64,000 nucleotides of DNA from Cognatishimia maritima (GCF_900129685.1 NZ_FQWM01000001.1:1-64000); one strand, 5' to 3'; shown: positions 15,760 through 26,050, counted from the first letter of the stretch. Made by a program: numbers and translations. Notes: generated from the sequence alone by a model not told the origin.

Positions 15760-16865
15760 GCATGGAAACCGTTCACGTTGGCTTGGGCGACCGCGCCTAT
15801 GACATCCACATCGGTCAAGGGCTATTGGGCCGCGCCGGGGCGTTGATTGGTCAGATCAGCAACCGCAAACGCATGATGATTGTGACCGAAGAAAACGTCG
15901 CCGCCTTGCATTTGCAGACCTTGCAGGATGGTCTGGCTGCCGCCGGTATTGAAAGTGAGGCCTTGGTGTTGCCTGCGGGCGAAAGTACCAAAAGCTGGCC
16001 TTATTATGAACAGACGGTTGAATGGTTGTTGGCCCAAAAGGTCGAGCGCAAAGACCTTGTGATTGCCTTTGGTGGCGGTGTGATCGGCGACCTAACCGGC
16101 TTTGCGGCTGCCACGATGCGGCGCGGGGTGGGGTTTGTGCAAATCCCGACATCGCTGCTGGCGCAGGTCGACAGTTCCGTGGGCGGCAAAACCGGGATCA
16201 ACGCACCGCAGGGCAAGAACCTGATCGGGGCGTTCCACCAGCCGTCTTTGGTGCTGGCTGATATCGACGTTCTGGGCACCATGACGTCGCGCGATTTCCT
16301 GTCTGGTTATGGCGAAGTCGTCAAATACGGGCTGCTGGGGGATGCAGCTTTTTTTGACTGGCTGGAGGAATACGGCCCCAAGCTGGCGGCGGGGGATGTG
16401 TCGGCGCGGATCGCGGCGGTGAAACGCTCTTGTGAGATGAAAGCCGATATTGTCGAGCGGGATGAAACCGAACAGGGTGACCGGGCGCTTTTGAACCTTG
16501 GTCATACCTTCTGCCATGCCCTTGAAGCGGCAACGGGATATGGCGATCGGCTATTGCATGGCGAGGGCGTGGCCATCGGCTGTGCCTTGGCGTTTGAACT
16601 GTCGTCGCGTTTGGGGATTTGCAGCCAAGAAGACCCCAGCCGCGTGCGCGCGCACCTGAAAGCCATGGGCATGAAGGTCGATCTGACGGATATCGACGGC
16701 GATCTGCCCTCGGCCGAGGCGCTGGTGGACCTGATGGGGCAGGACAAGAAGGTTGTTGATGGGCAACTGCGGTTTATTCTGGCGCGTGGCATTGGCGAAG
16801 CCTTTGTGACGGCGGATGTGCCGCGGGACGCAGTGGTGCAGGTGCTGAAGGATAACGTCGCCTAA
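15756..16865 (+). CDS. aroB: 3-dehydroquinate synthase
   Basis: NAD+- and Zn-dependent enzyme converting DAHP to 3-dehydroquinate, the second step of the shikimate pathway. 369 residues. Landmarks are the segment AFGGGVIGDLTGFAAATMRR given as AFGGGVIGDLTGFA, the DSSVGGKTGIN loop, YGEVVKYG, and the zinc ligands in LNLGHTFCHALE and LHGEGVAIG. It is translationally coupled to aroK. Confidence 0.96.
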   Translation: MSMETVHVGLGDRAYDIHIGQGLLGRAGALIGQISNRKRMMIVTEENVAALHLQTLQDGLAAAGIESEALVLPAGESTKSWPYYEQTVEWLLAQKVERKDLVIAFGGGVIGDLTGFAAATMRRGVGFVQIPTSLLAQVDSSVGGKTGINAPQGKNLIGAFHQPSLVLADIDVLGTMTSRDFLSGYGEVVKYGLLGDAAFFDWLEEYGPKLAAGDVSARIAAVKRSCEMKADIVERDETEQGDRALLNLGHTFCHALEAATGYGDRLLHGEGVAIGCALAFELSSRLGICSQEDPSRVRAHLKAMGMKVDLTDIDGDLPSAEALVDLMGQDKKVVDGQLRFILARGIGEAFVTADVPRDAVVQVLKDNVA

Positions 16866-16967
16866 GCTTTCTCTCTTGGTCGTGGTTGGAGGGCCGATTG
16901 TCGGTTGCATCGATGCATGGCACAGCCGAATGTGACCTTGTTGGTCCTATCCGACCGTGGAGATTGC

Positions 16968-17909
16968 GTGAACACTGCAGCCCTTCCTCAGAACATCTTG
17001 CGTGGTGTTATCCTAATCATCGCCACTGCGCTGTTGATTTCGATCCAGGATTTGATCTTCAAGCTCTTTAGCGGGACGCTGTCGCTTTGGCAGGTTTTTG
17101 CGCTGCGGGGGATAATAACGCTGCCGTTGCTGATGTTGATCGCTTGGCCGCGCGGTCAGTTGCGGTCAATGTTGACAGAGTCCTATTCACCTTGGGCACT
17201 CATGCGGACGTTGTTTATGACCTGCGCCTTCGTGATTTTTTATGCTGCGTTGCCATTTGTCAGCCTGTCGACCGCTGGTGCGGGGATCTACCTTGCCCCT
17301 ATCTTTGTCGCGGTTTTGTCGGCGTTCGTGATCGGGGAACGGGTCAGCCCCTTGGGCTGGATCGGGGTGTTTCTTGGGTTCGCCGGGGTGGTCATTTTGC
17401 TGCGACCCGGATCGGATGCCTTTACAATCTTTGCATTGCTGCCCATCGCAAGCGCAGTGTTTTATGCTTTGGCGATCATCACAACGCGCACCCGCTGTCA
17501 TGGTGTATCTGCGCAAGCGCTGGCCCTGTCGTTTAATGCATCATTGATGATCGCTGGATTTGTGGTGAGCGTCGGGTTGACCTTCTGGACGCCTCGCGCA
17601 GACCTGGTCGAGAGTTACCCGTTCATCTTTGACACCTGGTCAAGCGTCGCAGGGCGTGACTGGCTGATACTGTTGGTGTTGGCGGCTTTGGCGGGCCTCA
17701 TTGGCGTGATGTTGGCCATGGCATATCAAGCTGCGCCACCCGCGACGATTGCCACGTTTGAGTACAGCTACATCGTCTTTGTGGCCCTTTGGGACATCGT
17801 CTTCTTTGGCATCGCGCCAACCGTGTTTTCGGTGACCGGAATTGTGATGATTATTGGGGCCGGGGTTCTGGTGATGCGGCGGCGGAAGACCAAGCCGAGC
17901 GTCGGGTGA
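16968..17909 (+). CDS. EamA/DMT superfamily transporter
   Basis: Ten hydrophobic segments in about 313 residues, arranged as two EamA repeats. The first repeat contains SLWQVFALRGIITLP and YAALPFVSLSTAGAG, and the sequence ends in a positive tail RRRKTKPSVG. I prefer the GTG at 16968, which has a GGAG motif about 8 nt upstream and puts the first helix near the N-terminus; an ATG at 16917 and a TTG at 16905 are alternatives. The substrate of this metabolite exporter family cannot be read from sequence. Confidence 0.82.
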   Translation: MNTAALPQNILRGVILIIATALLISIQDLIFKLFSGTLSLWQVFALRGIITLPLLMLIAWPRGQLRSMLTESYSPWALMRTLFMTCAFVIFYAALPFVSLSTAGAGIYLAPIFVAVLSAFVIGERVSPLGWIGVFLGFAGVVILLRPGSDAFTIFALLPIASAVFYALAIITTRTRCHGVSAQALALSFNASLMIAGFVVSVGLTFWTPRADLVESYPFIFDTWSSVAGRDWLILLVLAALAGLIGVMLAMAYQAAPPATIATFEYSYIVFVALWDIVFFGIAPTVFSVTGIVMIIGAGVLVMRRRKTKPSVG

Positions 17910-17948
17910 GATTTGTTGGTCAGTTGTTTCTAGAGGGCTGCCTGAAAC

Positions 17949-18938
17949 CTATACCGGCGTGTCAAAACTAATGATCAAGCGCAGCAATTCAATTTGACTT
18001 CCGACGCCTGTTTTTTCGTACACGCGCCTCAGGTGTGTGCGGGCTGTGTTTTTGGATATCCCGACATGTTCTGCCGCCTCAGACAGGTCAAATCCGCGGG
18101 ACAACAGCCGGACCACTTCTGTCTGAGCGTCTGACAGTCCATAGATCAGTTGCACGGTGTCAATTTGGTTGCGCAGGCTTCGTTCCCCACCGAACAATAC
18201 GTAGACACGGCCATCTGCGACCTTAACCCAACAAAAAAGTGTTCCGCCGTCTTCGTATTCGCCCAGAACAACAGGGAATTTTACATCTCCGCCCAAGGTG
18301 GCTTTTGCGCGATTGTATTGACCAAATCCGGTTAGTCTGTGCGCATTGGCAATGGCTTGTTTAAGCCCCTTATCCAAAGATGGTTTAGAGGCACGCAGGG
18401 TTGCGTGGCTTGTTAAAAGGCCGCGCACGGTTTTCAATTCCGCTTTCGCTTCATCATTGAGCCAAAGCACATTGCCTTTGGGGTCGACTTCGATGGCAGG
18501 AACAGTTGTGTCTTTGATCGGTTCTGCCCAACATCCATGGAATACAATGCGCCAGTCAGACTCATCTCTCTCCAGAATGCGTATGTTGTGAGAATGGCTT
18601 GGAGTCGCGAGCGCGCCAGCATTGGGCGTGACGATTTCTTCAAATGTGACCCAAGCGGTATCTCCTTTGACGTTCACACGTAGGTTTTTTAGGCTGAAGT
18701 CTGCGTCGACTGGGGTTGGGTCGGCATCCATCGCATCGAAAATATTGCGGCGAAACTCATCGAATGAATGGGCAAACTGCTTTAATCCGCATTCCATGAT
18801 GCTGACAAAGCGATCCTCTTGAACCCAAGTCTTGAGCCATGACTTTCGATCACGCCGTAGAAAGCTTCGAATGTCATTCTCCAGAACTTGGCGGATCGCG
18901 TCGATATCTTCCTCGTTGTATTCGGTGCGCTTCAGCAT
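17949..18938 (-). CDS. LuxR-type regulator with N-terminal NTF2-like domain
   Basis: 329 residues from the ATG at 18938. Residues about 10-140 look like a SnoaL/NTF2-type pocket (FLRRDRKSWLKTWVQEDRF, then DTAWVTFEEIVTP and WRIVFHGCW). A PAS-like segment follows (AIEVDPKGNVLWLNDEAKAE). The C-terminus is a LuxR helix-turn-helix: LSDAQTEVVRLLSRGFDLSE, then VGISKNTARTHLRRVYEKTG. The architecture suggests that a small ligand is sensed by the NTF2 or PAS part. It starts 2 nt after a 79-residue gene, so the two are probably co-translated. Confidence 0.8.
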   Translation of the reverse strand: MLKRTEYNEEDIDAIRQVLENDIRSFLRRDRKSWLKTWVQEDRFVSIMECGLKQFAHSFDEFRRNIFDAMDADPTPVDADFSLKNLRVNVKGDTAWVTFEEIVTPNAGALATPSHSHNIRILERDESDWRIVFHGCWAEPIKDTTVPAIEVDPKGNVLWLNDEAKAELKTVRGLLTSHATLRASKPSLDKGLKQAIANAHRLTGFGQYNRAKATLGGDVKFPVVLGEYEDGGTLFCWVKVADGRVYVLFGGERSLRNQIDTVQLIYGLSDAQTEVVRLLSRGFDLSEAAEHVGISKNTARTHLRRVYEKTGVGSQIELLRLIISFDTPV

Positions 18939-18940
18939 GA

Positions 18941-19180
18941 TCAGTGTTTGCCACTTAGGTTGGGAAACATTACCCGAATGAGGCTTGAAACAAAATGACG
19001 CTGCTGAGCATGCTGCCATTGCACCTTTGCTTGTTTGGCGAAGGCCACAAATTTTCCCAAAAGACCGGGTTCTTCCAATCCAGCGAAGAAGTCGAAATAG
19101 GCGTCCTGTTCATTCTTGTGGCGTCCGGCAAAATCGCCGTGTGATTTCATATTGTTAAAGATGTTATTCCAATCACTCAT
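18941..19180 (-). CDS. Hypothetical 79-residue protein coupled to the NTF2-LuxR gene
   Basis: A small, soluble, aromatic-rich protein (SDWNNIFNN, DAYFDFFAGLEEPG, WQHAQQRHFVSSL). Its TGA is followed after 2 nt by the regulator's ATG (TGATCATG), so it is the first gene of a two-gene unit. A ribosome-site-like GGAGCG lies about 6 nt before its ATG. I do not recognise the family. It could be a small regulator or sensor partner, but that rests on position only. Confidence 0.6.
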   Translation of the reverse strand: MSDWNNIFNNMKSHGDFAGRHKNEQDAYFDFFAGLEEPGLLGKFVAFAKQAKVQWQHAQQRHFVSSLIRVMFPNLSGKH

Positions 19181-19358
19181 CGGTTCGCTCCTGTGCTTTG
19201 GTTTCTAAAGTCAGGTTAGCCGTGAGTGAGAGAGTGTGTTGTCATCCTCACGGACGACAAAGGGCTAGTTTTTTGAAGCAATCGTAAAGAGCGGTTGCAA
19301 TCTATTCAGCGCGACAAGTGATTGCCCACTCAAGGTTGGCCGGCAACCATTACACGTT

Positions 19359-19874
19359 TCATAGACGTTCCGTTTGGCCTTGGTCATCATCAAAGGCAGG
19401 AGCAAACTTCAACTCACCCTCTGGATCAGGCCCTGCAATCGTTAGGAACTGCACGTAGCCGGTTGGCAAGTTTTGGTAGGTCAGCTTTCCGTTGCTTTTG
19501 AACCCCATGGGCGCGTAGACGGCTGGGTTGCCAATGAGCGCGATGCCGGAAATGCCATTGTCTTTGCAGTGTTGCACGGCACGACCAACAAGGGCGCTGC
19601 CGATGCCTTGTCGTTGTCGATTTGGGGCGACAGAGATTGGGCCAAGCCCCAGCCAGTTTGTGACACCGGAAATGGTCATAGGTGAGAGAGCCAAATGGCC
19701 AATGACCTCACCGTTTTCCTCGGCCACCAAAGATAGCGTTAGATCACCATCGCTGCGCAGTTGGTCGATGATCTGAGGTTCAGATCCATCGCTGAACGCC
19801 ATGGGTGCGAAGGCGCGTGTTGTGAGCGCGTGAATCGCTGCAAAATCGTTTGGGCTTTCAAATCGTATCAACAT
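19359..19874 (-). CDS. GNAT family N-acetyltransferase
   Basis: 171 residues from the ATG at 19874. The acetyl-CoA site reads APNRQRQGIGSALVGRAVQ, preceded by GHLALSPMTI and LGLGPISV, and the end has the usual NPAVYAPMGF stretch. The closest type is the YhbS-like single-domain acetyltransferase; the acceptor is unknown. It begins just past the ssb terminator and is likely a separate transcript. Confidence 0.88.
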   Translation of the reverse strand: MLIRFESPNDFAAIHALTTRAFAPMAFSDGSEPQIIDQLRSDGDLTLSLVAEENGEVIGHLALSPMTISGVTNWLGLGPISVAPNRQRQGIGSALVGRAVQHCKDNGISGIALIGNPAVYAPMGFKSNGKLTYQNLPTGYVQFLTIAGPDPEGELKFAPAFDDDQGQTERL

Positions 19875-19885
19875 AATAGTCTCAT

Positions 19886-19914
19886 AAAAACAAAACCCCG
19901 CCGAGGCGGGGTTT
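19886..19914 (-). terminator. Intrinsic terminator of ssb
   Basis: On the minus strand a 10-bp stem AAACCCCGCC / GGCGGGGTTT (19893-19914, 2-nt loop) is followed by TTGTTTTT. It lies 20 nt past the ssb stop and ends 12 nt before the GNAT start codon. Confidence 0.88.
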
Positions 19915-19933
19915 GGGGTCTTTCCGACTATCC

Positions 19934-20452
19934 TTAGAACGGGATTTCGTCGTCCAGGTCGCGGCTTCCGCCGCCGCTTTGTTGGCCGCCGCCGTAGCTG
20001 CCGCCGCCTTGGCCACCGCTGTCGTAACCGCCGCCATAGCCGCCGCCTTGACCACCGCCAGCGCCGCCACTGAAGCCGCCGCCACCACCGCCGCCTTCGC
20101 CGCGGCCATCCAGCATGGTCAGCGTGGAGCCAAAGCCTTGGAGCACAACTTCGGTGCTGTAGCGGTCTTGGCCGGATTGATCCTGCCATTTGCGGGTTTG
20201 CAATTGACCTTCGATATAGACTTTAGAGCCTTTGCGGAGGAACTGTTCGGCCACGCGCACCAGACCTTCGTTGAAGATCGCGACAGAGTGCCATTCGGTT
20301 TTCTCGCGGCGCTCACCGGTGTTGCGATCTTTCCATGTTTCAGACGTGGCAATGCGCAGGTTGCAGACTTTGCCGCCGTTCTGAAAGCTGCGCACCTCTG
20401 GGTCGCGCCCCAAATTACCAATCAACATGACTTTGTTCAATGATCCGGCCAT
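19934..20452 (-). CDS. ssb: Single-stranded DNA-binding protein
   Basis: 172 residues. The N-terminal OB fold ([50 protein letters not shown]) covers about residues 1-110. A long Gly-rich linker with GGGYGGG-type repeats follows, and the conserved acidic tip DLDDEIPF recruits partner proteins. A ribosome site GAGGGTAGGTT precedes the ATG at 20452. No SOS box is seen in the 165-bp space shared with the divergent transglycosylase gene. The homologous frame continues upstream, but not as protein. Confidence 0.95.
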   Translation of the reverse strand: MAGSLNKVMLIGNLGRDPEVRSFQNGGKVCNLRIATSETWKDRNTGERREKTEWHSVAIFNEGLVRVAEQFLRKGSKVYIEGQLQTRKWQDQSGQDRYSTEVVLQGFGSTLTMLDGRGEGGGGGGGFSGGAGGGQGGGYGGGYDSGGQGGGSYGGGQQSGGGSRDLDDEIPF

Positions 20453-20617
20453 CAACCTACCCTCTGAATCGAATTTGCTTGCGGGCCAGTTTACACCACC
20501 CCTTGGGGGGGAAGGCCAGCAGATATTTGCGCACCGTTGTAGCGCAGAAAACGCGGGAGTCTTTAAATCTTTCTGAATTTCGCTATAAATTGCGCGACAA
20601 GATGGGGGACAGATGAA

Positions 20618-21205
20618 ATGAGACTGCTGATTGCTGCCACGATGGCAGGTCTTTTGTCCGTGTCGACGGGTGCCTTTGCCGGGGAGATCATCGGCAGCAA
20701 ATCCCGCACCAATCTTTTCAAAAGCCAGACCCGTATTTTGGATACGCGCGCGAAGGAGCAATACAACACTGCCATTCGTCTTGCGCCTGACCCTGTCTAT
20801 ACGCCGAGCAAATGGGGCGATGGGCCGTATCGCGGTACGTACCGGGGGCCATACCTAGAGATGGCACGCGCTGCAGCGTTAAAGCATGGGGTGCCGGTGG
20901 ATTTGTTCCTGAAACTTGTGCAGCAAGAAAGCGGTTGGAATGCGAGGGCGCGATCGCATAAAGGCGCGTTGGGGCTAGCACAGTTGATGCCGCAGACAGC
21001 GCGCTATCTGCGGGTTGACCCGAGTGACCCGCAGCAGAACTTGGAAGGCGGCGCGCGCTACCTGGCCGAACAATACCGGCTCTTTCGGTCGTGGCGCTTG
21101 GCACTGGCTGCTTATAACGCGGGGCCTGATGCGGTGAAGAAATACGGCGGTGTACCGCCCTATAAAGAAACCCAGAATTACGTGCGCATTATCCTCGGCG
21201 GCTAA
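20618..21205 (+). CDS. Lytic transglycosylase (SLT domain)
   Basis: 195 residues with a signal peptide ([20 protein letters not shown]). The SLT domain starts near residue 85: the catalytic Glu is in [17 protein letters not shown], followed by [16 protein letters not shown] and [10 protein letters not shown]. It cleaves peptidoglycan in the periplasm. It is divergent from ssb. Its last 17 bases overlap the end of the convergent AraC gene. Confidence 0.9.
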   Translation: MRLLIAATMAGLLSVSTGAFAGEIIGSKSRTNLFKSQTRILDTRAKEQYNTAIRLAPDPVYTPSKWGDGPYRGTYRGPYLEMARAAALKHGVPVDLFLKLVQQESGWNARARSHKGALGLAQLMPQTARYLRVDPSDPQQNLEGGARYLAEQYRLFRSWRLALAAYNAGPDAVKKYGGVPPYKETQNYVRIILGG

Positions 21206-22001
21206 GGGCCGGTTTCGCCGTGTGCTGTGCAGCTTGCCGCAGTTGCCGTGGGGACTGTCCGCAGTGGTGCTGGATGAACCGCGTGAAATAGGCCGCGCTG
21301 TTAAAGCCTAGCTGCGCTGCGATGGCCTTGACCGGTGTCTTTGTGTCCACAAGCAGCTTGCGCGCTTCGTGTAACAATGGCTGGGTTTGAATCTCGGATG
21401 CGGTCATTCCCGCTGTATCCCGACAAACGCGTGTCAGATGGGCTGGACTGACCTCTAGCTGCGCGGCGATCTCGGCCATGTTGATCCCTGTGCCAAGGCT
21501 GCGCGCGACTTCTGTGGCGTAGCGACGGGCCAGACGTTCTGCGGCGCGGGGTTTCGTTTGCGGTGGCAGCGCTTCGATCTGGCGGCGCAGCCAGATGCCA
21601 ATGAGGGCCGATTGCGCGGCAAGGGCTTCGCCGACGAAGGGGCGGTCCTGCTGTTGCTCGCGTCGCATGTCCTCGATCAGACCGGTGAGTTCGCTTTGCG
21701 CTAAGGCATCCTGAACGCGCAAAAGGCGTTCGGTTTTTGGAAAGTGGTCGGAGAGGTCGCGGGGCAGTGCAACGGCGAGGCCCAATGTCTGGCGGCCGAA
21801 ATCGACGGCCCAAAGATGATCTGGCGGAATGTAGACCGCATTGTTGGTGCCAAAGCCGCGCCTGACGCCGTGCATATGCAGAACACCCTGACCGCGTGTG
21901 ACCCAAAGCAATAAGCCGCCCCGCTGAACATGCACAAGGCTGTGGCGCCACGGCTCATATTGCCCGAATTGGGCGAAGGTTTGGACGGTGACGGCGCACA
22001 T
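21189..22001 (-). CDS. AraC family transcriptional regulator
   Basis: 270 residues from the ATG at 22001; an in-frame TTG at 22010 is less likely. The N-terminus is a cupin-like sensor ([35 protein letters not shown]). The C-terminal pair of helix-turn-helices reads [20 protein letters not shown] and [20 protein letters not shown]. The ligand and targets are unknown; nothing adjacent looks like an obvious target. It overlaps the transglycosylase gene tail-to-tail. Confidence 0.88.
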   Translation of the reverse strand: MCAVTVQTFAQFGQYEPWRHSLVHVQRGGLLLWVTRGQGVLHMHGVRRGFGTNNAVYIPPDHLWAVDFGRQTLGLAVALPRDLSDHFPKTERLLRVQDALAQSELTGLIEDMRREQQQDRPFVGEALAAQSALIGIWLRRQIEALPPQTKPRAAERLARRYATEVARSLGTGINMAEIAAQLEVSPAHLTRVCRDTAGMTASEIQTQPLLHEARKLLVDTKTPVKAIAAQLGFNSAAYFTRFIQHHCGQSPRQLRQAAQHTAKPALSRRG

Positions 22002-22107
22002 TCTTAGCAAAGGGTCCGTTTTGCGGGTTGCGATTGTGCGATTTTGCTAGCGTCAATGTAGCGGTATGTCACCAAAATATGTGCGAATAGTGCTATTTGG
22101 AGGTGAT

Positions 22108-22983
22108 TTAGGGCAAAATAACCGGCTGCCAGGCTTTCATCCGGGATCGGAACCATGTGCGCTGCCGCTTTGCATATTGCCGTGTCGAGATCGTGGCCAA
22201 TGTGCGCGCCTCATCTAATGTGCATTCGCCGCGCAGGTAAGCAATGAGTTCCGGCGCGCCGATGGCCTTGGAGCTGGGCAGGCTCGCGTCCCAGTCAGGC
22301 AGGTTGCTTTCGGCTTCCTCAAGCGCACCTTGCTCAAGCATCAGATCAAAGCGGCGGGCGATGCGATCATTCAGCCAGTCTTTGTCCGCTTGCATCACGA
22401 AGGCGGTACAATCTTTAAGGGAAAGAAGGGGCGGGGGTGTTTGATCCTGCCAGTACCAGATGGGTTTGCCAGTTGCGGCCATAACCTCCCAAGCGCGCTG
22501 AACGCGCATGGGATTGAGTGTATCGATCCGATTGAGGGTTTCGGCGTCCAATTCATCACGCAGGGCGTCAAACCCTTCGGTCGCAACGCGCGCGTTGGCC
22601 TTGTCGCGGAGATCGGCAGGCGTCGCAGGAATATCGGCGAGCCCTTCCGTCAGGGCAGTGAAATAGAGCCCGGTGCCGCCCACGATAATGGGACGCTGAT
22701 CGCCAGAGAGATAGGGCGTCACGTCCTTGAGCCAGTGCCCAACGGAATAGTCCGCCTCGCGCCCGACATGGCCATATAGCGCATGGGGCGCTTGGGCCTC
22801 GTCTTCTATGGAAGGGCGCGCTGACAACACGCGCCAGTTTTCATAGACCTGCAACGCGTCGGCGTTCACAATCACACCGCCCTGAGCCGCCGCGATTTGC
22901 AGCGCAAGTGCGCTTTTGCCGCTGGCGGTCGGGCCGGCAATCAGTACCGGCTGTTCAGGTGACAAAGCGCTGAGGTCGATCAA
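22108..22983 (-). CDS. miaA: tRNA dimethylallyltransferase
   Basis: Adds a dimethylallyl group to A37 of tRNAs that read UNN codons. 291 residues. The P-loop is [13 protein letters not shown] at the N-terminus, followed by [11 protein letters not shown] (the substrate-binding Asp) and [14 protein letters not shown]. The C-terminal [13 protein letters not shown] is a family hallmark. It is divergent from pyrH. Confidence 0.95.
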   Translation of the reverse strand: MIDLSALSPEQPVLIAGPTASGKSALALQIAAAQGGVIVNADALQVYENWRVLSARPSIEDEAQAPHALYGHVGREADYSVGHWLKDVTPYLSGDQRPIIVGGTGLYFTALTEGLADIPATPADLRDKANARVATEGFDALRDELDAETLNRIDTLNPMRVQRAWEVMAATGKPIWYWQDQTPPPLLSLKDCTAFVMQADKDWLNDRIARRFDLMLEQGALEEAESNLPDWDASLPSSKAIGAPELIAYLRGECTLDEARTLATISTRQYAKRQRTWFRSRMKAWQPVILP

Positions 22984-23103
22984 TTCCTACATTCCACGTT
23001 TTTTCGGCGCGTTCTCTCTAAGAAGTTACTTCTCGGATTGAACATGTGCGCAAATTCAGACATCTTGCGCGAAATTTACATGCCAGCGCAGACGGAGAGC
23101 AAC

Positions 23104-23862
23104 ATGGCCGAGTCAGCCCAAGAGTCCAGCCCTGAAATCGATCCGATGACACAGACCAAATACAAACGTGTCATGCTGAAAATCTCGGGGGAGGCGCTGA
23201 TGGGGGACCAAGGCTTTGGCCTGCATCCGCCGACCGTTCAACGCATTGCGCAGGAAATCAAATCTGTGCACGACTTGGGCGTGGAAATCTGCCTTGTCAT
23301 CGGGGGCGGGAACATCTTCCGCGGCCTTTCGGGGTCTGCCCAAGGGATGGAACGCACAACGGCGGACTATATGGGCATGCTGGCTACCGTGATGAATGCG
23401 CTGGGCATGCAGTCTGCGTTGGAAGAAATTGGTGTGTTTACACGTGTGATCTCTGCCATCCGTATGGACGAGGTGGCCGAACCCTACATCCGTCGCCGCG
23501 CTGTGCGTCACTTGGAAAAGAAACGGGTTTGCATTTTTGCGGCGGGCACCGGGAACCCCTATTTCACCACCGACACCGCCGCGACCCTGCGCGCGAACGA
23601 AATGGCCTGCGAAGCGATCTTTATGGGCAAAAACGGGGTGGATGGTGTCTATGACAAAGACCCGAAAGAACACGCGGATGCCGTGCGCTATGATGAAGTC
23701 AGCTATGATGACGTCTTAGCCAAGCGCCTGAAGGTTATGGATGCCTCTGCGATTGCACTGGCGCGGGACAACAACCTGCCTTTGATTGTCTTCGGTTTGG
23801 ATGAGCCCGGCGGCTTCAAAGGCATCCTTGCGGGCAAGGGGACCTATACAAAGGTGCAGTAA
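23104..23862 (+). CDS. pyrH: Uridylate kinase
   Basis: Phosphorylates UMP to UDP; bacterial hexameric amino-acid-kinase fold. I chose the ATG at 23104 (252 residues) because GGAGAG lies just upstream; alternatives are 23038, 23080 and 23146. Landmarks are [42 protein letters not shown] and [13 protein letters not shown]. It heads the plus-strand run pyrH-frr-uppS-cdsA-dxr-rseP. Confidence 0.95.
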   Translation: MAESAQESSPEIDPMTQTKYKRVMLKISGEALMGDQGFGLHPPTVQRIAQEIKSVHDLGVEICLVIGGGNIFRGLSGSAQGMERTTADYMGMLATVMNALGMQSALEEIGVFTRVISAIRMDEVAEPYIRRRAVRHLEKKRVCIFAAGTGNPYFTTDTAATLRANEMACEAIFMGKNGVDGVYDKDPKEHADAVRYDEVSYDDVLAKRLKVMDASAIALARDNNLPLIVFGLDEPGGFKGILAGKGTYTKVQ

Positions 23863-23935
23863 CCCCTTTAAAGTGATAAGAAACAATCATTGGGTGCCAT
23901 GCCCGATAAACCGATAAAAAGAAGAGCAAACCGCC

Positions 23936-24499
23936 ATGTCAGACGATTTTGAACTTGATACCGATGACCTGACCCGCCGTATGGACGGCGCAATGTCTAA
24001 CCTGCGCACCGAATTCGCCTCTTTGCGCACAGGCCGTGCCTCTGCGTCGATGCTTGAGCCGGTTCAGGTTGATGCTTATGGCTCTATGACCCCGATCAAC
24101 CAGGTGGGCACCGTGAACGTGCCAGAGCCGCGCATGGTCACGATCAACGTTTGGGACAAGGCGCTGGTGGGCAAGGTCGAAAAAGCAATCCGCGAATCCG
24201 GTCTGGGCATTAACCCGCAGCTGAACGGCACCATCATCATGCTGCCGATCCCAGAACTAAACGAAGAACGCCGTCGCGAGTTGGGCAAAGTTGCTGGTCA
24301 ATACGCCGAACATGCCCGCGTCTCGATCCGCAATGTGCGTCGCGATGGGATGGACCAGATCAAAAAGGCCAAAAACGACGGCATGTCCGAAGACGATCAA
24401 AAACTTTGGGAAGCTGAGGTTCAAGAGCTGACGGACTCCTACATCAAGAAGGTCGACGACGCGCTTGAGACGAAGCAAGCCGAGATCATGCAGGTCTGA
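23936..24499 (+). CDS. frr: Ribosome recycling factor
   Basis: Splits post-termination ribosomes together with EF-G. 187 residues, the standard length. The long three-helix domain and the hinge are evident: [20 protein letters not shown], the conserved [25 protein letters not shown], and the C-terminal [19 protein letters not shown]. It follows pyrH by 73 nt and precedes uppS by 16 nt. Confidence 0.97.
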   Translation: MSDDFELDTDDLTRRMDGAMSNLRTEFASLRTGRASASMLEPVQVDAYGSMTPINQVGTVNVPEPRMVTINVWDKALVGKVEKAIRESGLGINPQLNGTIIMLPIPELNEERRRELGKVAGQYAEHARVSIRNVRRDGMDQIKKAKNDGMSEDDQKLWEAEVQELTDSYIKKVDDALETKQAEIMQV

Positions 24500-24515
24500 G
24501 GCGGAAGGAACGGTT

Positions 24516-25238
24516 ATGGCCACGGTTGAACCCCAAGAGGGGCCGCGTCATGTGGCCATAATCATGGACGGGAACGGGCGCTGGGCGCAGGCCAAGGGGC
24601 GCCCGCGGTTGTTTGGGCATCATGCAGGTGCACGCCGTGTCAAAGAGATCGTCCGCGCCTGTAAGCCTTTGGGGGTGAAGTACCTGACGATCTTTGCGTT
24701 CTCGACCGAGAATTGGAAACGCACCCAAAGCGAAGTTTCCGGGCTAATGAGCCTGTTTCGCCAGTATATCCGTAAAGAAATGCGTGGGCTGAAAGCCGAA
24801 GGTGTTCGGGTTCGGTTTATTGGCGACCGGGTGAAGCTGGATAAAAAACTGATCGCCTTGATGGACGAACTTGAGGCGGCTACCGCTGGCAATGATGAGG
24901 TTCATCTGACCATCGCGTTGAATTACGGCGGCCGCGATGAGGTCGCGCGGGCAACGCAACGCCTTGCGCGTGATGTTGCGAGCGGCAAACTCGCTCCTGA
25001 TGATGTGGATGAAGAAACACTGCCTAAGTATCTGGATACACGCGTTTTACCAGATCCTGATCTGGTGATCCGCACAAGCGGTGAAGCGCGGATTTCCAAC
25101 TTCCTTCTCTGGCAGTCGGCTTATGCCGAATATGAATTCATCAACACGCTGTGGCCTGATTTTTCCGAAGATGAGTTCCGCAAAGTGGTCGGCGCTTACG
25201 GCAAACGCAAACGCCGGTTCGGGTCTGTCCCTGCATGA
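24516..25238 (+). CDS. uppS: Undecaprenyl diphosphate synthase
   Basis: Condenses isopentenyl units into the C55 lipid carrier for cell-wall synthesis. 240 residues from the ATG at 24516, with GGAAGGAA upstream. The catalytic N-terminal motif is IIMDGNGRWAQ, followed by FSTENWKR, RFIGDR and IRTSGEARISNFLLWQ. It overlaps cdsA by 4 nt (ATGA). Confidence 0.96.
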   Translation: MATVEPQEGPRHVAIIMDGNGRWAQAKGRPRLFGHHAGARRVKEIVRACKPLGVKYLTIFAFSTENWKRTQSEVSGLMSLFRQYIRKEMRGLKAEGVRVRFIGDRVKLDKKLIALMDELEAATAGNDEVHLTIALNYGGRDEVARATQRLARDVASGKLAPDDVDEETLPKYLDTRVLPDPDLVIRTSGEARISNFLLWQSAYAEYEFINTLWPDFSEDEFRKVVGAYGKRKRRFGSVPA

Positions 25239-26011
25239 GTGCTGCCGGCAAATGGGGGGATCTGCCGGCGCGGGTATTGTCTGCAGCGGTGATGCTGATC
25301 GTTGGCTTGCTGTGCCTTTGGCAGGGCGGCGTGGTGTTTCATGTTCTGGTGGCCTTCGCCTGTGCTGGGATGATCTGGGAGTTGACCCGGATGATGCCAG
25401 CGAAATCTAGCCGATGGCCCATTCAAGTCGCTGCTTTGGTCCTTTTGGCGTTTTTTGCCGTTCTGTTCTTGCCGCCGGTTTTCATGTTCCCATTGCTGAT
25501 CGCGCCGGCCTTGGTTGGCGCAAGCGGGCTACGATCTGACCGATTTCGCTATGGGCTTTATGCGGTTGGGCTGATCCTTGCTTGTTTTGGGCTGATCGCG
25601 CTGCGCGAGTTTCGCGGCATGGAATGGGTGCTGTGGCTGATATTTGTTGTCATTGCGACAGATGTGGCGGGCTATTTCGCGGGGAAGACCTTTGGCGGGC
25701 CGAAATTCTGGCCGTCGCTTAGCCCTAAGAAAACGTGGTCTGGCACCTCTGCTGGCTGGATTGCAGCCTTTTTTGTGGGTCTCGCCTTCGGGGGCGTTGG
25801 TCTTGGTGTTGTGTCGATGGTGCTGTCGCTGGCCAGCCAGTTGGGCGACATCTCGGAGAGTGCGTTGAAACGCCGGGCGGGCGTGAAAGACAGCAGCGCA
25901 TTGATTCCCGGACATGGCGGATTACTTGACAGGTTTGACGGGCTGATGGCGGCGGCGCTTGTGACGCTGGTCATTGCATCAGTTATTGGCTTGCCGCACC
26001 AGCCGGGTTAA
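25235..26011 (+). CDS. cdsA: Phosphatidate cytidylyltransferase
   Basis: Makes CDP-diacylglycerol from phosphatidate and CTP in the inner membrane. 258 residues with about seven hydrophobic segments. The CDS signature at the C-terminus is clear: SPKKTWSG, QLGDISESALKRRAGVKDSS and IPGHGGLLDRFDGL. The start is coupled to uppS by an ATGA overlap. Confidence 0.95.
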   Translation: MSAAGKWGDLPARVLSAAVMLIVGLLCLWQGGVVFHVLVAFACAGMIWELTRMMPAKSSRWPIQVAALVLLAFFAVLFLPPVFMFPLLIAPALVGASGLRSDRFRYGLYAVGLILACFGLIALREFRGMEWVLWLIFVVIATDVAGYFAGKTFGGPKFWPSLSPKKTWSGTSAGWIAAFFVGLAFGGVGLGVVSMVLSLASQLGDISESALKRRAGVKDSSALIPGHGGLLDRFDGLMAAALVTLVIASVIGLPHQPG

Positions 26012-26050
26012 ACGCCTAGGCAAACGCTGGCGAAAGCAAACGGGGTATTT

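Noticed and set aside
20453-20617. SOS box for ssb
   Set aside because: No GTTC-N7-GTTC or GAAC-N7-GAAC spacing in the interval.
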